NCBI RefSeq assembly: GCF_017848645.1
Contig: NZ_JAFEIF010000074.1
Coordinates: forward strand, 1-64,000
DNA length: 64,000 bases
Direction of reading: 5' to 3'
From: Limnohabitans sp.
GTDB taxonomy: Bacteria > Pseudomonadota > Gammaproteobacteria > Burkholderiales > Burkholderiaceae_C
Position 1 is the first letter of the stretch, and each line of letters opens with the position of its first letter. A program made the translations under genes and the position numbers. Of this stretch, positions 1 to 8,908 are shown piece by piece. Below the pieces are notes generated by a model. It did not search any database. It had not been told where the DNA came from and worked only from the letters and a program-made list of their open reading frames with translations.

Positions 1-234
1 GCCCCCGCTGACGCCCCGGCAGCCCCGCTGCCCGCCACGTACGAAGCGGCTTTGGCGGAGCTGGAGTCCCTGGTGGGCCAGCTCGAATCGGGCCAAATGC
101 CTTTGGACCAGCTCTTGACGGGCTACCAGCGCGGCGCGGCTTTGCTCGCTTTTTGCCGCGACAAGCTCAAGGCGGTGGAAGACCAGATCCAGGTGCTGGA
201 TGGCGGGCAACTCAAACCCTGGAGCGGCGCATGA
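1..234 (+). CDS. xseB: Exodeoxyribonuclease VII small subunit (5' end outside window)
   Basis: This is the small subunit of exonuclease VII, which with XseA degrades single-stranded DNA into oligonucleotides in the cytoplasm. The frame is open from base 1, so the true start lies before the window; the TTG at 52 is internal. The visible 77 residues carry the family pattern: an E-A-A-L-A-E-L-E helix, then [16 protein letters not shown], then a second helix ending in a Q-I-Q-V-L segment before a short tail. Exo VII small subunits are about 80 residues, so little is missing. The stop overlaps the ATG of ispA (ATGA at 231-234), indicating translational coupling, and xseB-ispA-dxs is a common proteobacterial order. 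Confidence 0.93.
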   Translation, partial: APADAPAAPLPATYEAALAELESLVGQLESGQMPLDQLLTGYQRGAALLAFCRDKLKAVEDQIQVLDGGQLKPWSGA

Positions 235-1133
235 GTGTGGATTTGAAGGCCTGGATGCAGCCGCATCTCGATAACGTCGAGCAGGCCTTGTCGGCCGGTA
301 TTGCGGCCCAATCACCTGCCGCATTGGGCCAAGCCATGCGGTACGCCGTGCTGGACGGCGGCAAGCGCCTGCGCCCCTTGTTGGTACTGGCCACGGCCGA
401 GGCTGTGGGCAACGAGGCCAGCAGCGCGGCAGCCCTGAATGCCGCCTGCGCCATTGAGTTGATCCATGCTTATTCGCTGGTGCACGACGACATGCCCTGC
501 ATGGACAACGATGTGCTTCGGCGCGGCAAACCCACAGTGCATGTGCAGTTTGGCGAGGCCCAGGCTTTGCTGGCGGGTGATGCTTTGCAAACCTTGGCTT
601 TTGAATTTTTAACCCCCCAGGATGCCAGCGTGAGCGCTGCGGTGCAAGCCGCTTGCGTGGGCCTGCTGGCCCGCGCTTCGGGTTACCAAGGCATGGCCGG
701 AGGCCAAGCCATTGACTTGGCCAGCGTGGGCCAACGCCTGAGCGAAGACCAGCTGCGCCAGATGCACCGCCTCAAAACCGGGGCGCTGCTGCTGTGCAGC
801 GTGCAAATGGGCGCGGCATGCGTGCCGGGCGTGGCCGAAACAGTGCAAGCGGCTTTGATGCGTTTTGGCGAGGCATTGGGTCTGGCCTTTCAGGTGGTGG
901 ACGATGTCCTGGATGTGACGGCCGATTCGGCCACGCTGGGCAAGACTGCCGGCAAGGACGAAGCCGCCGACAAACCCACTTATGTGGCCCTGATGGGGCT
1001 GGACGCGGCCAAGGCTTATGCCGATGCGCTGGCCGCGCAGGCGATGCAGGCCTTGGCCGATACCGGATTGCCGGATCACCGTTTGGCCGCGCTGCGTGCA
1101 CTGACCGCCATGGTGGTAGAAAGAAACAACTGA
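231..1133 (+). CDS. ispA: Polyprenyl (farnesyl) diphosphate synthase
   Basis: This is a trans-isoprenyl diphosphate synthase that condenses isopentenyl diphosphate with dimethylallyl/geranyl diphosphate to give farnesyl diphosphate for quinones and undecaprenyl carriers. At 300 residues it matches IspA. The first aspartate-rich motif, DDMPCMD, is at residues 86-92 and the second, DDVLD, at about 224-228; the GGKRLRP substrate-binding motif is near residue 43. An ATG at 153 would extend the frame, but the ATG at 231 overlaps the xseB stop and gives the normal N-terminus [10 protein letters not shown]. dxs begins one base after the stop, so the three genes form a tight operon supplying and using isoprenoid precursors. 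Confidence 0.95.
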   Translation: MSVDLKAWMQPHLDNVEQALSAGIAAQSPAALGQAMRYAVLDGGKRLRPLLVLATAEAVGNEASSAAALNAACAIELIHAYSLVHDDMPCMDNDVLRRGKPTVHVQFGEAQALLAGDALQTLAFEFLTPQDASVSAAVQAACVGLLARASGYQGMAGGQAIDLASVGQRLSEDQLRQMHRLKTGALLLCSVQMGAACVPGVAETVQAALMRFGEALGLAFQVVDDVLDVTADSATLGKTAGKDEAADKPTYVALMGLDAAKAYADALAAQAMQALADTGLPDHRLAALRALTAMVVERNN

Positions 1134-1134
1134 C

Positions 1135-2982
1135 ATGACCGATTTGCTCAAAAACATTGACTCCCCGGCCGATCTGCGCCGCCTCCAGCGCACCGACTTG
1201 CCTCAATTGGCCGATGAACTGCGCCACTGCGTGCTGGACAACGTGTCCAAAACCGGCGGGCACCTGAGCTCCAACCTGGGCACTGTCGAGTTGACCGTGG
1301 CCTTGCACTACGTCTTCAACACCCCCGAAGACCGCATCGTCTGGGACGTGGGCCACCAGACCTACCCACACAAAATTCTCACAGGCCGCCGCGACCGCAT
1401 GCCCACGCTGCGCCAGTTTGGCGGCCTGTCGGGATTTCCGCGCCGCGACGAAAGCGAATACGACACCTTTGGCACGGCGCACTCGTCCACCAGCATCTCG
1501 GCCGCTTTGGGCATGGCCGTGGCCGCGCGCCAAAAAGGTGAGTCGCGCCACTCGATCGCGGTGATCGGCGACGGCGCCATGACCGCTGGCATGGCCTTTG
1601 AAGCGCTGAACAACGCGGGCGTTGAAGAATGCAAGCTGCTGGTGATCCTGAACGACAACGACATGTCCATCAGCCCGCCGGTGGGGGCGCTCAACCGCTA
1701 CCTGGCCCAACTGATGAGCGGGCGTTTTTATTCGGCGGCCAAGGCCGGGGCCAAGAACGTGCTGAAAAACGCACCGCCCCTGTTTGAGCTCGCCAAACGC
1801 TTGGAAGAAACCGCCAAAGGCATGGTGGTGCCCGCCACGCTGTTCGAGAAATTCGGCTTCAACTACATCGGCCCGATCGATGGGCATGATCTGGAGTCGC
1901 TCATCCCGACGCTGGAGAACATCAAGCATCTGGACGGCCCGCAGTTTTTGCATGTGGTCACCAAAAAGGGCCAAGGTTACGAGAAGGCCGAAGCCGACCC
2001 AGTGGCCTACCACGGCCCCGGCAAGTTCGACCCGAGTGTGGGCCTGGTGCCTGCGGCCACGCCTGCCAAAACCACCTTCACCCAGGTGTTTGGCCAGTGG
2101 CTGTGCGACATGGCCGAAAAAGACATGCGCTTGGTGGGCATCACCCCCGCCATGCGCGAGGGCTCGGGCATGGTGGCTTTCCATCAGCGTTTCCCCAAGC
2201 GCTATTACGACGTGGGCATTGCCGAGCAGCACGCTGTGACCTTTGCCGCCGGCATGGCCTGCGAAGGCCTCAAGCCTGTGGTGGCTATTTATTCCACTTT
2301 CTTGCAGCGTGGCTACGACCAGTTGATCCACGACGTGGCGCTGCAAAACCTGCCCGTGGTGTTCGCCCTGGACCGTGCCGGTTTGGTGGGGGCCGATGGG
2401 GCCACCCACGCGGGGGCTTACGACATCGCCTACATCCGCTGCATCCCCAACATGAGTCTGGCCTGCCCGGCCGACGAGCGCGAATGCCGCCAGCTGCTGA
2501 GCACCGCTTACGCTCAAAACCACCCGGTGGCGGTGCGCTACCCGCGTGGTGCGGGCGTGGGGGTCGAGCCCGGACGAGATCTGGACACCTTGCCTTTTGG
2601 CAAAGGCGAAGTGCGCCGCCAAGGCGAAAAACTGGCCATCTTGGCCTTTGGCACTTTGTTGGCGCCCGCATTGCAGGCCGCTGAAAAGCTCAACGCCACG
2701 GTGGTCAACATGCGCTGGGTCAAACCGCTGGATGTGGATTTGCTGGCCCAAATCGCCCAAAGCCATGAGCGCCTGGTGACGGTGGAAGAGGGCTGCATCA
2801 TGGGCGGTGCGGGCAGCGCGGTGGGTGAAGCCCTGCAGACCTTGCAGATCAACCGACCCATTTTGCACCTGGGCTTGCCCGACGAATTCATTGAGCATGG
2901 CGACCCGGCCAAGCTGCTGGCTTTGCAGGGGCTGGATGCGGCCGGCATCGAGGCGTCGATTCGGCAGCGCTGGCCCGATTGA
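1135..2982 (+). CDS. dxs: 1-deoxy-D-xylulose-5-phosphate synthase
   Basis: This is the thiamine-diphosphate enzyme that joins pyruvate and glyceraldehyde 3-phosphate in the first step of the MEP isoprenoid pathway. At 615 residues it is the usual length. The ThDP/Mg motif GDGAMTAG begins at residue 145 and continues into the AFEALNNAG segment; the [13 protein letters not shown] region holds the conserved glutamate at residue 364. The N-terminal [14 protein letters not shown] motif (here [16 protein letters not shown]) and the C-terminal transketolase domain are present. The ATG follows the ispA TGA by one base. No thiamine riboswitch is visible upstream, as expected for an internal operon gene. 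Confidence 0.97.
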   Translation: MTDLLKNIDSPADLRRLQRTDLPQLADELRHCVLDNVSKTGGHLSSNLGTVELTVALHYVFNTPEDRIVWDVGHQTYPHKILTGRRDRMPTLRQFGGLSGFPRRDESEYDTFGTAHSSTSISAALGMAVAARQKGESRHSIAVIGDGAMTAGMAFEALNNAGVEECKLLVILNDNDMSISPPVGALNRYLAQLMSGRFYSAAKAGAKNVLKNAPPLFELAKRLEETAKGMVVPATLFEKFGFNYIGPIDGHDLESLIPTLENIKHLDGPQFLHVVTKKGQGYEKAEADPVAYHGPGKFDPSVGLVPAATPAKTTFTQVFGQWLCDMAEKDMRLVGITPAMREGSGMVAFHQRFPKRYYDVGIAEQHAVTFAAGMACEGLKPVVAIYSTFLQRGYDQLIHDVALQNLPVVFALDRAGLVGADGATHAGAYDIAYIRCIPNMSLACPADERECRQLLSTAYAQNHPVAVRYPRGAGVGVEPGRDLDTLPFGKGEVRRQGEKLAILAFGTLLAPALQAAEKLNATVVNMRWVKPLDVDLLAQIAQSHERLVTVEEGCIMGGAGSAVGEALQTLQINRPILHLGLPDEFIEHGDPAKLLALQGLDAAGIEASIRQRWPD

Positions 2983-3065
2983 ATTCAATTCAAGAGGCCT
3001 TGAAAAGCTTTCAATTTTTGCTGTTACTTCAACTTTGTTAAATTTCAATCCCAATTAAAAGGGTA

Positions 3066-3102
3066 AACCCCTGTCTTTGGGGGTTCCGCAGCTTCCTACA
3101 AT
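3066..3102 (+). promoter_or_regulatory. Hairpin and TACAAT -10-like box upstream of the TRAP operon
   Basis: In the 190-base gap after dxs there is a six-pair stem (AACCCC 3066-3071 with GGGGTT 3080-3085) followed by TACAAT at 3097-3102, 71 bases before the receptor ATG. The hairpin has no T-run, so it is a poor terminator. No convincing -35 box sits 16-18 bases upstream of TACAAT. This is a tentative promoter/attenuation region; a good Shine-Dalgarno (AGGAG) precedes the receptor start. Confidence 0.3.
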
Positions 3103-3172
3103 ACGCATCGACCTGTGAGTCAATGCCCGGATATCTCGGGTGTGTCTTTAATTTTTCAATAGGAGTCCATTC

Positions 3173-4255
3173 ATGGATCGTCGTTCCGTCATCAAGAACA
3201 CTGGTTTGGCTGGTGTGCTGGCAGCTGGTGCCGCGCCTGCTTTGGTTCAAGCCCAAGCAAATTTGCGTTGGCGCCTGACTTCCGGTTTCCCCAAGGCCCT
3301 GGATACCATCTATGGCGCTGCAGAAACCTTTTCCAAGAAAGTCAAGGAATTGACCGGCGGAAAATTCGAGATTTCAGTGCACGCTGCGGGTGAACTGGTC
3401 CCCATGCCCGGCATTGTTGATGCGGTGAAAAACGGCACTGTGGAGATGGCGCACACCGCGCCTTACTACTACTTTGGCAAAGACGAAACATTCGCATTGG
3501 GTTGCGCGATCCCCTTCGGTCTGAACAGCCGCCAAATGTCGGCCTGGATGTATGACGGCAACGGCTTGAAGCTGATGCGTGAGTTCTACAAGCAGTACGA
3601 CATCATGAGTTTCCCCATGGGCAACACAGGCGCTCAGATGGGCGGGTGGTTCCGCAAGGAAATCAAGACCGTCAACGATTACAAAGGCCTGAAATTCCGC
3701 GTGGGCGGCTTTGCCGGCAAAGTGATTGAGCGTTTGGGTGGTGTACCGCAAAACATTCCTGGCGGCGAGATTTACCAAGCCCTGGAAAAAGGCACGATCG
3801 ATGCCGCCGAGTGGGTGGGTCCTTACGACGATCAGAAACTGGGCTTCTTCAAAGTGGCGCCTTTCTACCACTACCCAGGCTGGTGGGAGGGTGGTCCCCA
3901 GCTGGACCTCTACATCAACCAAAAAGCCTATGACAGCCTGTCGTCTGAGTACAAGGCGATTGTCGAGTGCGCTGCGGCCTACGCGCACACCGAAATGCAA
4001 GCCAAGTACGATGCTCGCAACCCCGGTGCCCTGAAGCAACTGGTGGCCAACAAGGCCAAACTGGTGGCTTTCCCCAAGCCCGTGATGGATGCCGCGTTCA
4101 AGGAATCGATGGCGCTGTACAGCGAGTTGTCGGCCAAAAACCCCAGCTGGAAAAAAGTCTACGAAGACTATTCCAAGTTCCGCGCAGACTCCAACCTTTG
4201 GTTCCGCTTCACTGAAGCGCGTTTCGACAGCTTCATGCAAGGCGCCAAGCTGTAA
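3173..4255 (+). CDS. TRAP transporter solute-binding protein, TakP-like DctP family
   Basis: This is the periplasmic receptor of a tripartite ATP-independent transporter. The 360-residue protein starts with MDRRSVIKNTGLAGVL and an A-x-A-rich cleavage region (residues 1-28); the RR-x-x-x-K pattern resembles a twin-arginine signal. The mature domain has the DctP fold signature, and the segments GGFAGKVIERLGG, DAAEWVGPYDDQKLGF and YHYPGWWEGG are close to my recollection of the TakP subgroup that binds 2-oxoacids such as pyruvate. Substrate is therefore inferred as a 2-oxo or hydroxy monocarboxylate. It is first in a P-Q-M operon and is followed by a terminator-like hairpin, which would allow more receptor than membrane subunits to be made. 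Confidence 0.9.
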   Translation: MDRRSVIKNTGLAGVLAAGAAPALVQAQANLRWRLTSGFPKALDTIYGAAETFSKKVKELTGGKFEISVHAAGELVPMPGIVDAVKNGTVEMAHTAPYYYFGKDETFALGCAIPFGLNSRQMSAWMYDGNGLKLMREFYKQYDIMSFPMGNTGAQMGGWFRKEIKTVNDYKGLKFRVGGFAGKVIERLGGVPQNIPGGEIYQALEKGTIDAAEWVGPYDDQKLGFFKVAPFYHYPGWWEGGPQLDLYINQKAYDSLSSEYKAIVECAAAYAHTEMQAKYDARNPGALKQLVANKAKLVAFPKPVMDAAFKESMALYSELSAKNPSWKKVYEDYSKFRADSNLWFRFTEARFDSFMQGAKL

Positions 4256-4301
4256 TCTTGGTTGTCGGCGACGTCTGTGGATGTTGCCGTACCCATGATA
4301 C

Positions 4302-4334
4302 AACCCCATCCCGTCAAAAGGGTGGGGTTTTTTG
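4302..4334 (+). terminator. Rho-independent terminator after the TRAP receptor gene
   Basis: AACCCCATCCC (4302-4312) pairs with GGGTGGGGTT (4320-4329) with one bulged T and a seven-base loop, followed by a T-rich run to 4333. It lies 46 bases after the receptor stop and about 120 before the DctQ gene. Partial read-through would give high receptor and low permease expression. Confidence 0.8.
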
Positions 4335-4454
4335 TTGATTGAAAAAAGCTGCAAACCCAGCGGATAAATTTCAAGTCAACTCGCCATCCTTCGCTGATTT
4401 GCCGAGCTTGGCCTAGACTTACAATCGCGCCTGATTTAATCCTTGGAGATGCCA

Positions 4455-5051
4455 ATGGGCTCTTTACTTTTGTGTTCCCGCTGGATTGATGCACTCAATC
4501 TGAAAGTGGGTAAATTCACCGGCTGGTTGATTTTGTTGACTACCGCCATCAGTGCAGGCAATGCGATTGTTCGCAAGATGTTCGACATGAGTTCCAACTC
4601 CTTGCTCGAAATTCAGTGGTACCTGTTTGCGGGGGTGTTTTTGCTGGGAGCCGGTTACGGCTTGCTGCGCAATTCGCATGTTCGGATCGACTTCATTTCA
4701 AGCCGCCTGACCGATCGCGCCCGCAACTGGATTGACTTTTGGGGCTTTGCCTTGGTGTTGACGCCCTTTTGTCTGCTTTCGATCTACCTTTCCTGGCCCT
4801 TGTTCATTCAAGCCCTCGTGAGTGGTGAGATGTCTCAAAACGCAGGTGGTTTGATCCGTTGGCCAGCGTACGCCTTGATTCCTTTGGGTTTCTTTTTGTT
4901 GCAGCTGCAAGGTCTGTCAGAGATGGTCAAGCGTTGGGCTTTTCTGCAAGGCCAGGGACCTGATGTGTTGTCCACAGAGGATGCTCTGTCTGATGACCAA
5001 AAGCGTGCCGCTGAGCTTGAAAAAATGGCACAACCACAGGGAGACCGTTGA
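4455..5051 (+). CDS. TRAP transporter small permease, DctQ family
   Basis: This is the four-helix small membrane subunit of the TRAP transporter whose receptor is just upstream. It has 198 residues with hydrophobic segments at about 17-37, 52-75, 93-118 and 132-155, and the DctQ-like EIQWYLFAGVFLLGAGYGLLR and HVRID segments. I chose ATG 4455 because GGAG at 4445-4448 lies six bases upstream; the TTG at 4443 and ATG 4449 overlap or crowd that site. The C-terminal 30 residues are hydrophilic. Its TGA overlaps the ATG of the large permease (TGATG at 5049-5053), so the two are translationally coupled. Confidence 0.9.
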   Translation: MGSLLLCSRWIDALNLKVGKFTGWLILLTTAISAGNAIVRKMFDMSSNSLLEIQWYLFAGVFLLGAGYGLLRNSHVRIDFISSRLTDRARNWIDFWGFALVLTPFCLLSIYLSWPLFIQALVSGEMSQNAGGLIRWPAYALIPLGFFLLQLQGLSEMVKRWAFLQGQGPDVLSTEDALSDDQKRAAELEKMAQPQGDR

Positions 5052-6850
5052 TGGAAGCCTCGTTCCTGGCACAACAATTTGTGCCCCTCATGTTCGTTGG
5101 CCTGTTTGTCCTGTTGTTGACAGGCTTTCCGGTGGCGTTTGCTTTGGCCGCTTGCGGCTTGGGTTTTGGTTTTATTGGCATGGAAGCGGGTTTGTTCCCA
5201 GCCTCCTTGTTCCAAGCATTGCCCTTGCGGATCTTCGGGATCATGCAAAACGACACGCTCTTGGCGATTCCGTTTTTCACCTTCATGGGCATTATTCTTG
5301 AACGCTCAGGCATGGCCGAAGACCTGCTCGAAACCGTCGGCCAGGTTTTTGGGCCCGTGCGTGGTGGTGTGGCCATTGCGGTCATTTTGGTCGGCGCCTT
5401 GTTGGCAGCGACCACGGGTGTTGTCGCGGCCGCAGTGATTTCGATGGGCTTGATCTCATTGCCCATCATGCTTCGCTACGGTTACAGCCGAACCATTGCG
5501 ACGGGCACCATCACCGCCTCGGGCACTTTGGCGCAAGCCATTCCGCCCTCCTTGGTGCTGATTGTGCTGGCCGACCAATTGGGCCGCTCGGTGGGGGACA
5601 TGTATGCCGGCGCCTTGATTCCTGGTCTGTTGCTGGTCGGTTTGTACATTTTGTTCATCGTGGTGGTGGCGCTCGTCAAGCCGGACATGGTGCCTGCCTT
5701 GCCACCCGAAGCGCGCATTTACCGCGAAGACAATGGCGCATCAGGTCACCGCTCACTGCTGGTCTTGTTGGCCTTGTGCGGCTTGATTGGCTACGGTTGG
5801 GCTCAAATCCATGACCAGATCATTGGCGGTATGACCGGACGCGCTCAGCCTGCAGCGGGTGACGAAATCATCATCATGTCGATGACGGTGGCTTCCTTGA
5901 CCGGTTTGGCCCTGTCTATCGTCAACCGTGTCACCAAAATGGGTTTGCTCTCCAGACTGGCAGAGCAGGTGACATTTGTGCTGATGCCGCCCCTGATCTT
6001 GATCTTCCTGGTTTTGGGGACCATTTTCCTGGGGGTGGCCACGCCCACCGAGGGCGGTGCCATGGGGGCCTTGGGTGCCGTGGTGCTGGCCGTGGTCAAG
6101 GGCAAGTTTTCCATGGACTTGACACGTCAGGCACTCGACAGCACAGCCAAGTTGGCTTCGTTTGTGCTGTTCATCCTGATCGGTTCGACCGTGTTCAGTT
6201 TCACCTTCAATGCAGCCGATGGTCACATCTGGGTGGAGCATTTGTTCACCAACATGCCAGGCGGTGCGATTGGCTTCCTGATTGTGGTCAACATCTTGAT
6301 CTTCATCTTGGGTTGTTTCATCGACTTCTTTGAAATTGCCTTCATCGTGATTCCGATCTTGGCGCCTGTGGCAGAGAAGATCCTGCCCGCCATGGTGCCT
6401 GGCATGACCGCTGATCAGGCCATGATCTGGTTTGGCGTGATCATTGCCATGAACCTGCAAACGTCTTTCTTGACGCCGCCCTTTGGTTTTGCACTGTTTT
6501 ATTTGCGCAGTGTGGCTCCCAAGAACGATTACAAGGACCGGGTGACCGGGGCTTTGATCCCATCGGTCAAGACCACGGAAATTTACAAAGGCTCGATCGC
6601 CTTCATTTGCCTTCAGTTGATCATGGTGGCGGCAGTCATCATGTACCCCGGTTTGGTGACAGGCGGTATGGACGAGGGCACCAAGCTCGACGCCAACGAG
6701 GTGATGATGCAGCTGGAAAGCTCTTCCAATGCGGGTGAGCCAGGCGCGGATGACACGCTCAAGCCTGATGAAACTGCCGAAGACGAAAGCAGCCAGAAGT
6801 CAGATGACGATGCGCTCAAAGCTTTGATGGCCACCGAGCCGAAAAAGTAA
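5051..6850 (+). CDS. TRAP transporter large permease, DctM family, with acidic C-terminal tail
   Basis: This is the large sodium-coupled membrane subunit of the TRAP transporter. It belongs to the DctM/IT superfamily: multiple hydrophobic helices, the conserved stretch PFFTFMGIILERSG near residue 80, GTLAQAIPPSL near 155 and the GVATPTEGGAMGA repeat half later. At 599 residues it is longer than a classical DctM (about 430), with a charged insert near residues 220-290 and a C-terminal tail after about 540 that is rich in Asp, Glu and Ser. Long forms occur in receptor clusters for monocarboxylates. A strong bidirectional terminator follows. Confidence 0.9.
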   Translation: MEASFLAQQFVPLMFVGLFVLLLTGFPVAFALAACGLGFGFIGMEAGLFPASLFQALPLRIFGIMQNDTLLAIPFFTFMGIILERSGMAEDLLETVGQVFGPVRGGVAIAVILVGALLAATTGVVAAAVISMGLISLPIMLRYGYSRTIATGTITASGTLAQAIPPSLVLIVLADQLGRSVGDMYAGALIPGLLLVGLYILFIVVVALVKPDMVPALPPEARIYREDNGASGHRSLLVLLALCGLIGYGWAQIHDQIIGGMTGRAQPAAGDEIIIMSMTVASLTGLALSIVNRVTKMGLLSRLAEQVTFVLMPPLILIFLVLGTIFLGVATPTEGGAMGALGAVVLAVVKGKFSMDLTRQALDSTAKLASFVLFILIGSTVFSFTFNAADGHIWVEHLFTNMPGGAIGFLIVVNILIFILGCFIDFFEIAFIVIPILAPVAEKILPAMVPGMTADQAMIWFGVIIAMNLQTSFLTPPFGFALFYLRSVAPKNDYKDRVTGALIPSVKTTEIYKGSIAFICLQLIMVAAVIMYPGLVTGGMDEGTKLDANEVMMQLESSSNAGEPGADDTLKPDETAEDESSQKSDDDALKALMATEPKK

Positions 6851-6874
6851 GGACAAGTCTTTTCTTTTGACCGC

Positions 6875-6905
6875 AAAAAAACCGCGCTCAGGCGCGGTTT
6901 TTTTG
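6875..6905. terminator. Bidirectional rho-independent terminator
   Basis: A perfect stem ACCGCGC / GCGCGGT with a short TCAG loop, flanked by seven A on the left and seven T on the right, sits between the convergent dctM-like gene and the ModE-type regulator. It can act in both directions. Confidence 0.85.
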
Positions 6906-6932
6906 TGGGCAAGTGGCTTCAAGACAGGGGTC

Positions 6933-8036
6933 TCATCGCTGGGGCCACCACGGCAGGCATTGTTTGAGCGATTGGATCTGTCCGGCTTCTTTGTGCAAGC
7001 GATAGCCCGTTTGTTGGCTCAGCAGCTGCTGCCATTCGGCACTTTGCAAAACCTCTCGCAAGGCGATCACGGCCGGGTTGTTCAAGGCCGATTTCAAGCA
7101 CACCAGCCAGTAGTGCTCTTGCGTCAGGGGAACAAAATCAAGTTTTTGGGTGTGGGCTGCCGATGCAATGCCCAGGCCCAAATCAGCGTGGCCCGAGGCG
7201 ATGCGGGTGGCCACAGCAGAGTGCGAGGGTTCCTCTTGGTCGTAGCCAGTGGGAAGACTTGTCGATGCGGTCTGGTTTTCAAGCCATTGGTCGAGTAGCA
7301 ATCGGGTGCCAGTGCCCAGTGTTCGGTTGACGAGTCGAAGCTCGGGTCGCCTCAGGTCGTTCCAACCCGTGATGTTCTTGGGGTTGCCGGGGGCCACCAT
7401 CCAGCCCTGTTCACGGGTGGCAAATCCAATGAGTTTGTGCTGGCCGGTTTTCAACAAGGGCTTGTAAGTTCGGGCGGTCAAGGTGCTGGTATCGGGATGC
7501 AAGGGGGCATGAAACCCGGCGACGGTGCAGCGGCCTTCGTTCAAGGCGCGGATCGCGTCCACGCTGCCACAAAAGCGCATGTCCAAGTGCAGGGATTGGC
7601 GGGCGCTGTGTTCCCTGAGTTTGACCAGCGCATCGTCGTGGCTGGCGTAGACCGTCAACAAATGGCTGCCCGGGTCAAAGGCCACAGCAAAGGTTTTTTC
7701 CAGTTCGGCTTGCAAGGCGCTGATCTGGGGGGCGAGGCGTGCTTGCGCTTGTCGCTCGGCCCACAGCAGCTTGTCGGCAAATTCCGTCAAACGGGCGGCT
7801 TGGCCTTTTTCCCACAGGATCAAAGGCTGGCCGAGTGCTTGTTCCCACCGCTTGAGTTCGCCCCAGACATGGCGATAGGACAGCTGCAAAACTCGGGCTG
7901 CACCCGCAATGGAGCCGGTTTCGCGAACGGCTTGCAGCGAGTCCATCAAAGGGTTGCGCAAAGGGCTGGTCAGGTCACGCTGCACGGCTTGCGCTTGATG
8001 CGGTGTCCAGCTGTAAGAGAGGTTGATGTGTTGCAC
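6933..8036 (-). CDS. ModE-type HTH regulator with periplasmic-binding-protein-like domain (probable tungstate regulator)
   Basis: The 367-residue protein has an N-terminal LysR/ModE-like winged helix (about residues 28-90: LQAVRETGSIAGAARVLQLSYRHVWGELKRWEQALGQPLI) and a C-terminal domain (about 115-340) resembling a periplasmic substrate-binding protein, as in the PBP-like domain of ModE-type regulators. Ligand-binding-like segments include RLVNRTLGTGTRLLLDQWL and ATRIASGHADLGLGI. It is transcribed divergently from tupBCA, so I infer that it senses tungstate or molybdate and controls the transporter. The predicted start is GTG at 8036; an AGG lies about 12 bases upstream, so the start is uncertain. 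Confidence 0.85.
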   Translation of the reverse strand: MQHINLSYSWTPHQAQAVQRDLTSPLRNPLMDSLQAVRETGSIAGAARVLQLSYRHVWGELKRWEQALGQPLILWEKGQAARLTEFADKLLWAERQAQARLAPQISALQAELEKTFAVAFDPGSHLLTVYASHDDALVKLREHSARQSLHLDMRFCGSVDAIRALNEGRCTVAGFHAPLHPDTSTLTARTYKPLLKTGQHKLIGFATREQGWMVAPGNPKNITGWNDLRRPELRLVNRTLGTGTRLLLDQWLENQTASTSLPTGYDQEEPSHSAVATRIASGHADLGLGIASAAHTQKLDFVPLTQEHYWLVCLKSALNNPAVIALREVLQSAEWQQLLSQQTGYRLHKEAGQIQSLKQCLPWWPQR

Positions 8037-8062
8037 GGCCAGCAGTTTGCCTCATTCTGCGC

Positions 8063-8147
8063 GGTAGCGGTCCGTGGTACAGCTTGGACCTATGCAAGGC
8101 AATTCATAGCGGACATCCCTTAGGGAAAGGCGACGTATCGTCCGTTA
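8063..8147. promoter_or_regulatory. Divergent tup control region with TAGCGG repeats
   Basis: The 128-base gap between the regulator and tupB holds TAGCGGTC (8065-8072), TAGCGGAC (8107-8114) and the inverted copy GTCCGTTA (8140-8147, one mismatch). There is also GGTCC/GGACC (8069-8073 and 8086-8090) and a perfect TCCCT-T-AGGGA palindrome at 8116-8126. The ATAGCG core resembles one half of the known ModE operator. I infer these are binding sites for the adjacent regulator. Confidence 0.4.
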
Positions 8148-8164
8148 GCATCCATCCCAGCTCT

Positions 8165-8908
8165 ATGAACACCTTCTCCGACAGCGTCCTGACGGCGCTG
8201 AACCTCGTCACCTCTTTCGATCCTGCCCTGTGGGTGGTCGTCACCCGGTCCTTGGCCGTGAGTGCCACGGCCTGCCTGCTGGCCTACGGCGTGGGTGTGG
8301 CATTGGGGGCTTGGCTGGCAGTGTCACGTTTTCAGGGGCGGGGCGCGGTGCTGGTGGGCTTGAGCACTTTGCTGGCGCTGCCTTCGGTGGTGGTGGGGCT
8401 GGTCGTGTATCTGCTGCTGTCGCGCAGTGGGCCTTTGGGCTTTTTGGGCTGGATGTTCAGTTTTCAGGCCATGGTGTTGGCGCAGTTCATTTTGGTGGTG
8501 CCCGTGGTGGCCGCGCTCACGCGCCAAGTGGTCGAAGACGTGGAACGCCAGCATGGCGAGCAGTGGGCGTCGCTGGGCGCAGGGCCTTGGGTGCGCAGCT
8601 TGCTGCTGGCTTGGGACGAACGCCTGGCCTTGCTCACCATTGGCGTCACCGCCTTTGGCCGCGCCATCTCGGAGGTGGGCGCAGTCATGATCGTGGGCGG
8701 CAACATCGATGGCTTCACGCGGGTCATGACCACGGCCATTGCCTTGGAAACCAGCAAGGGCGATTTGCCGCTGGCGTTGGGGTTGGGCATGGTCTTGCTG
8801 GCGGTGGTGTTGCTGCTCAATGCGCTGGTGGCGGGGCTGCGCCTGTGGGGTGAGCGGCGCACCATGCGACCCGCGCCTGATGAAAGAACCCTAGGGGTGC
8901 AGCCATGA
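8165..8908 (+). CDS. tupB: Tungstate ABC transporter permease
   Basis: This is the inner-membrane permease of a tungstate importer. It has 247 residues with about five hydrophobic segments and a typical cytoplasmic EAA-type loop, AFGRAISEVGAVMIVGGNIDG, near residues 160-180. That pattern separates TupB/WtpB from phosphate and sulfate permeases only weakly; the assignment rests mainly on the TupA-type receptor two genes downstream. ATG 8165 gives the normal MNTFSDSVLTAL start; the longer in-frame ATG at 8084 would translate through the regulatory palindromes and is rejected. The stop overlaps the tupC ATG (ATGA at 8905-8908). Confidence 0.88.
   Translation: MNTFSDSVLTALNLVTSFDPALWVVVTRSLAVSATACLLAYGVGVALGAWLAVSRFQGRGAVLVGLSTLLALPSVVVGLVVYLLLSRSGPLGFLGWMFSFQAMVLAQFILVVPVVAALTRQVVEDVERQHGEQWASLGAGPWVRSLLLAWDERLALLTIGVTAFGRAISEVGAVMIVGGNIDGFTRVMTTAIALETSKGDLPLALGLGMVLLAVVLLLNALVAGLRLWGERRTMRPAPDERTLGVQP

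Noticed and set aside
772..3054. 760-codon open frame on the minus strand
   Set aside because: It is antisense to ispA and dxs, whose motifs are clear; it shows no motif of its own and reflects the G+C-rich codon bias.
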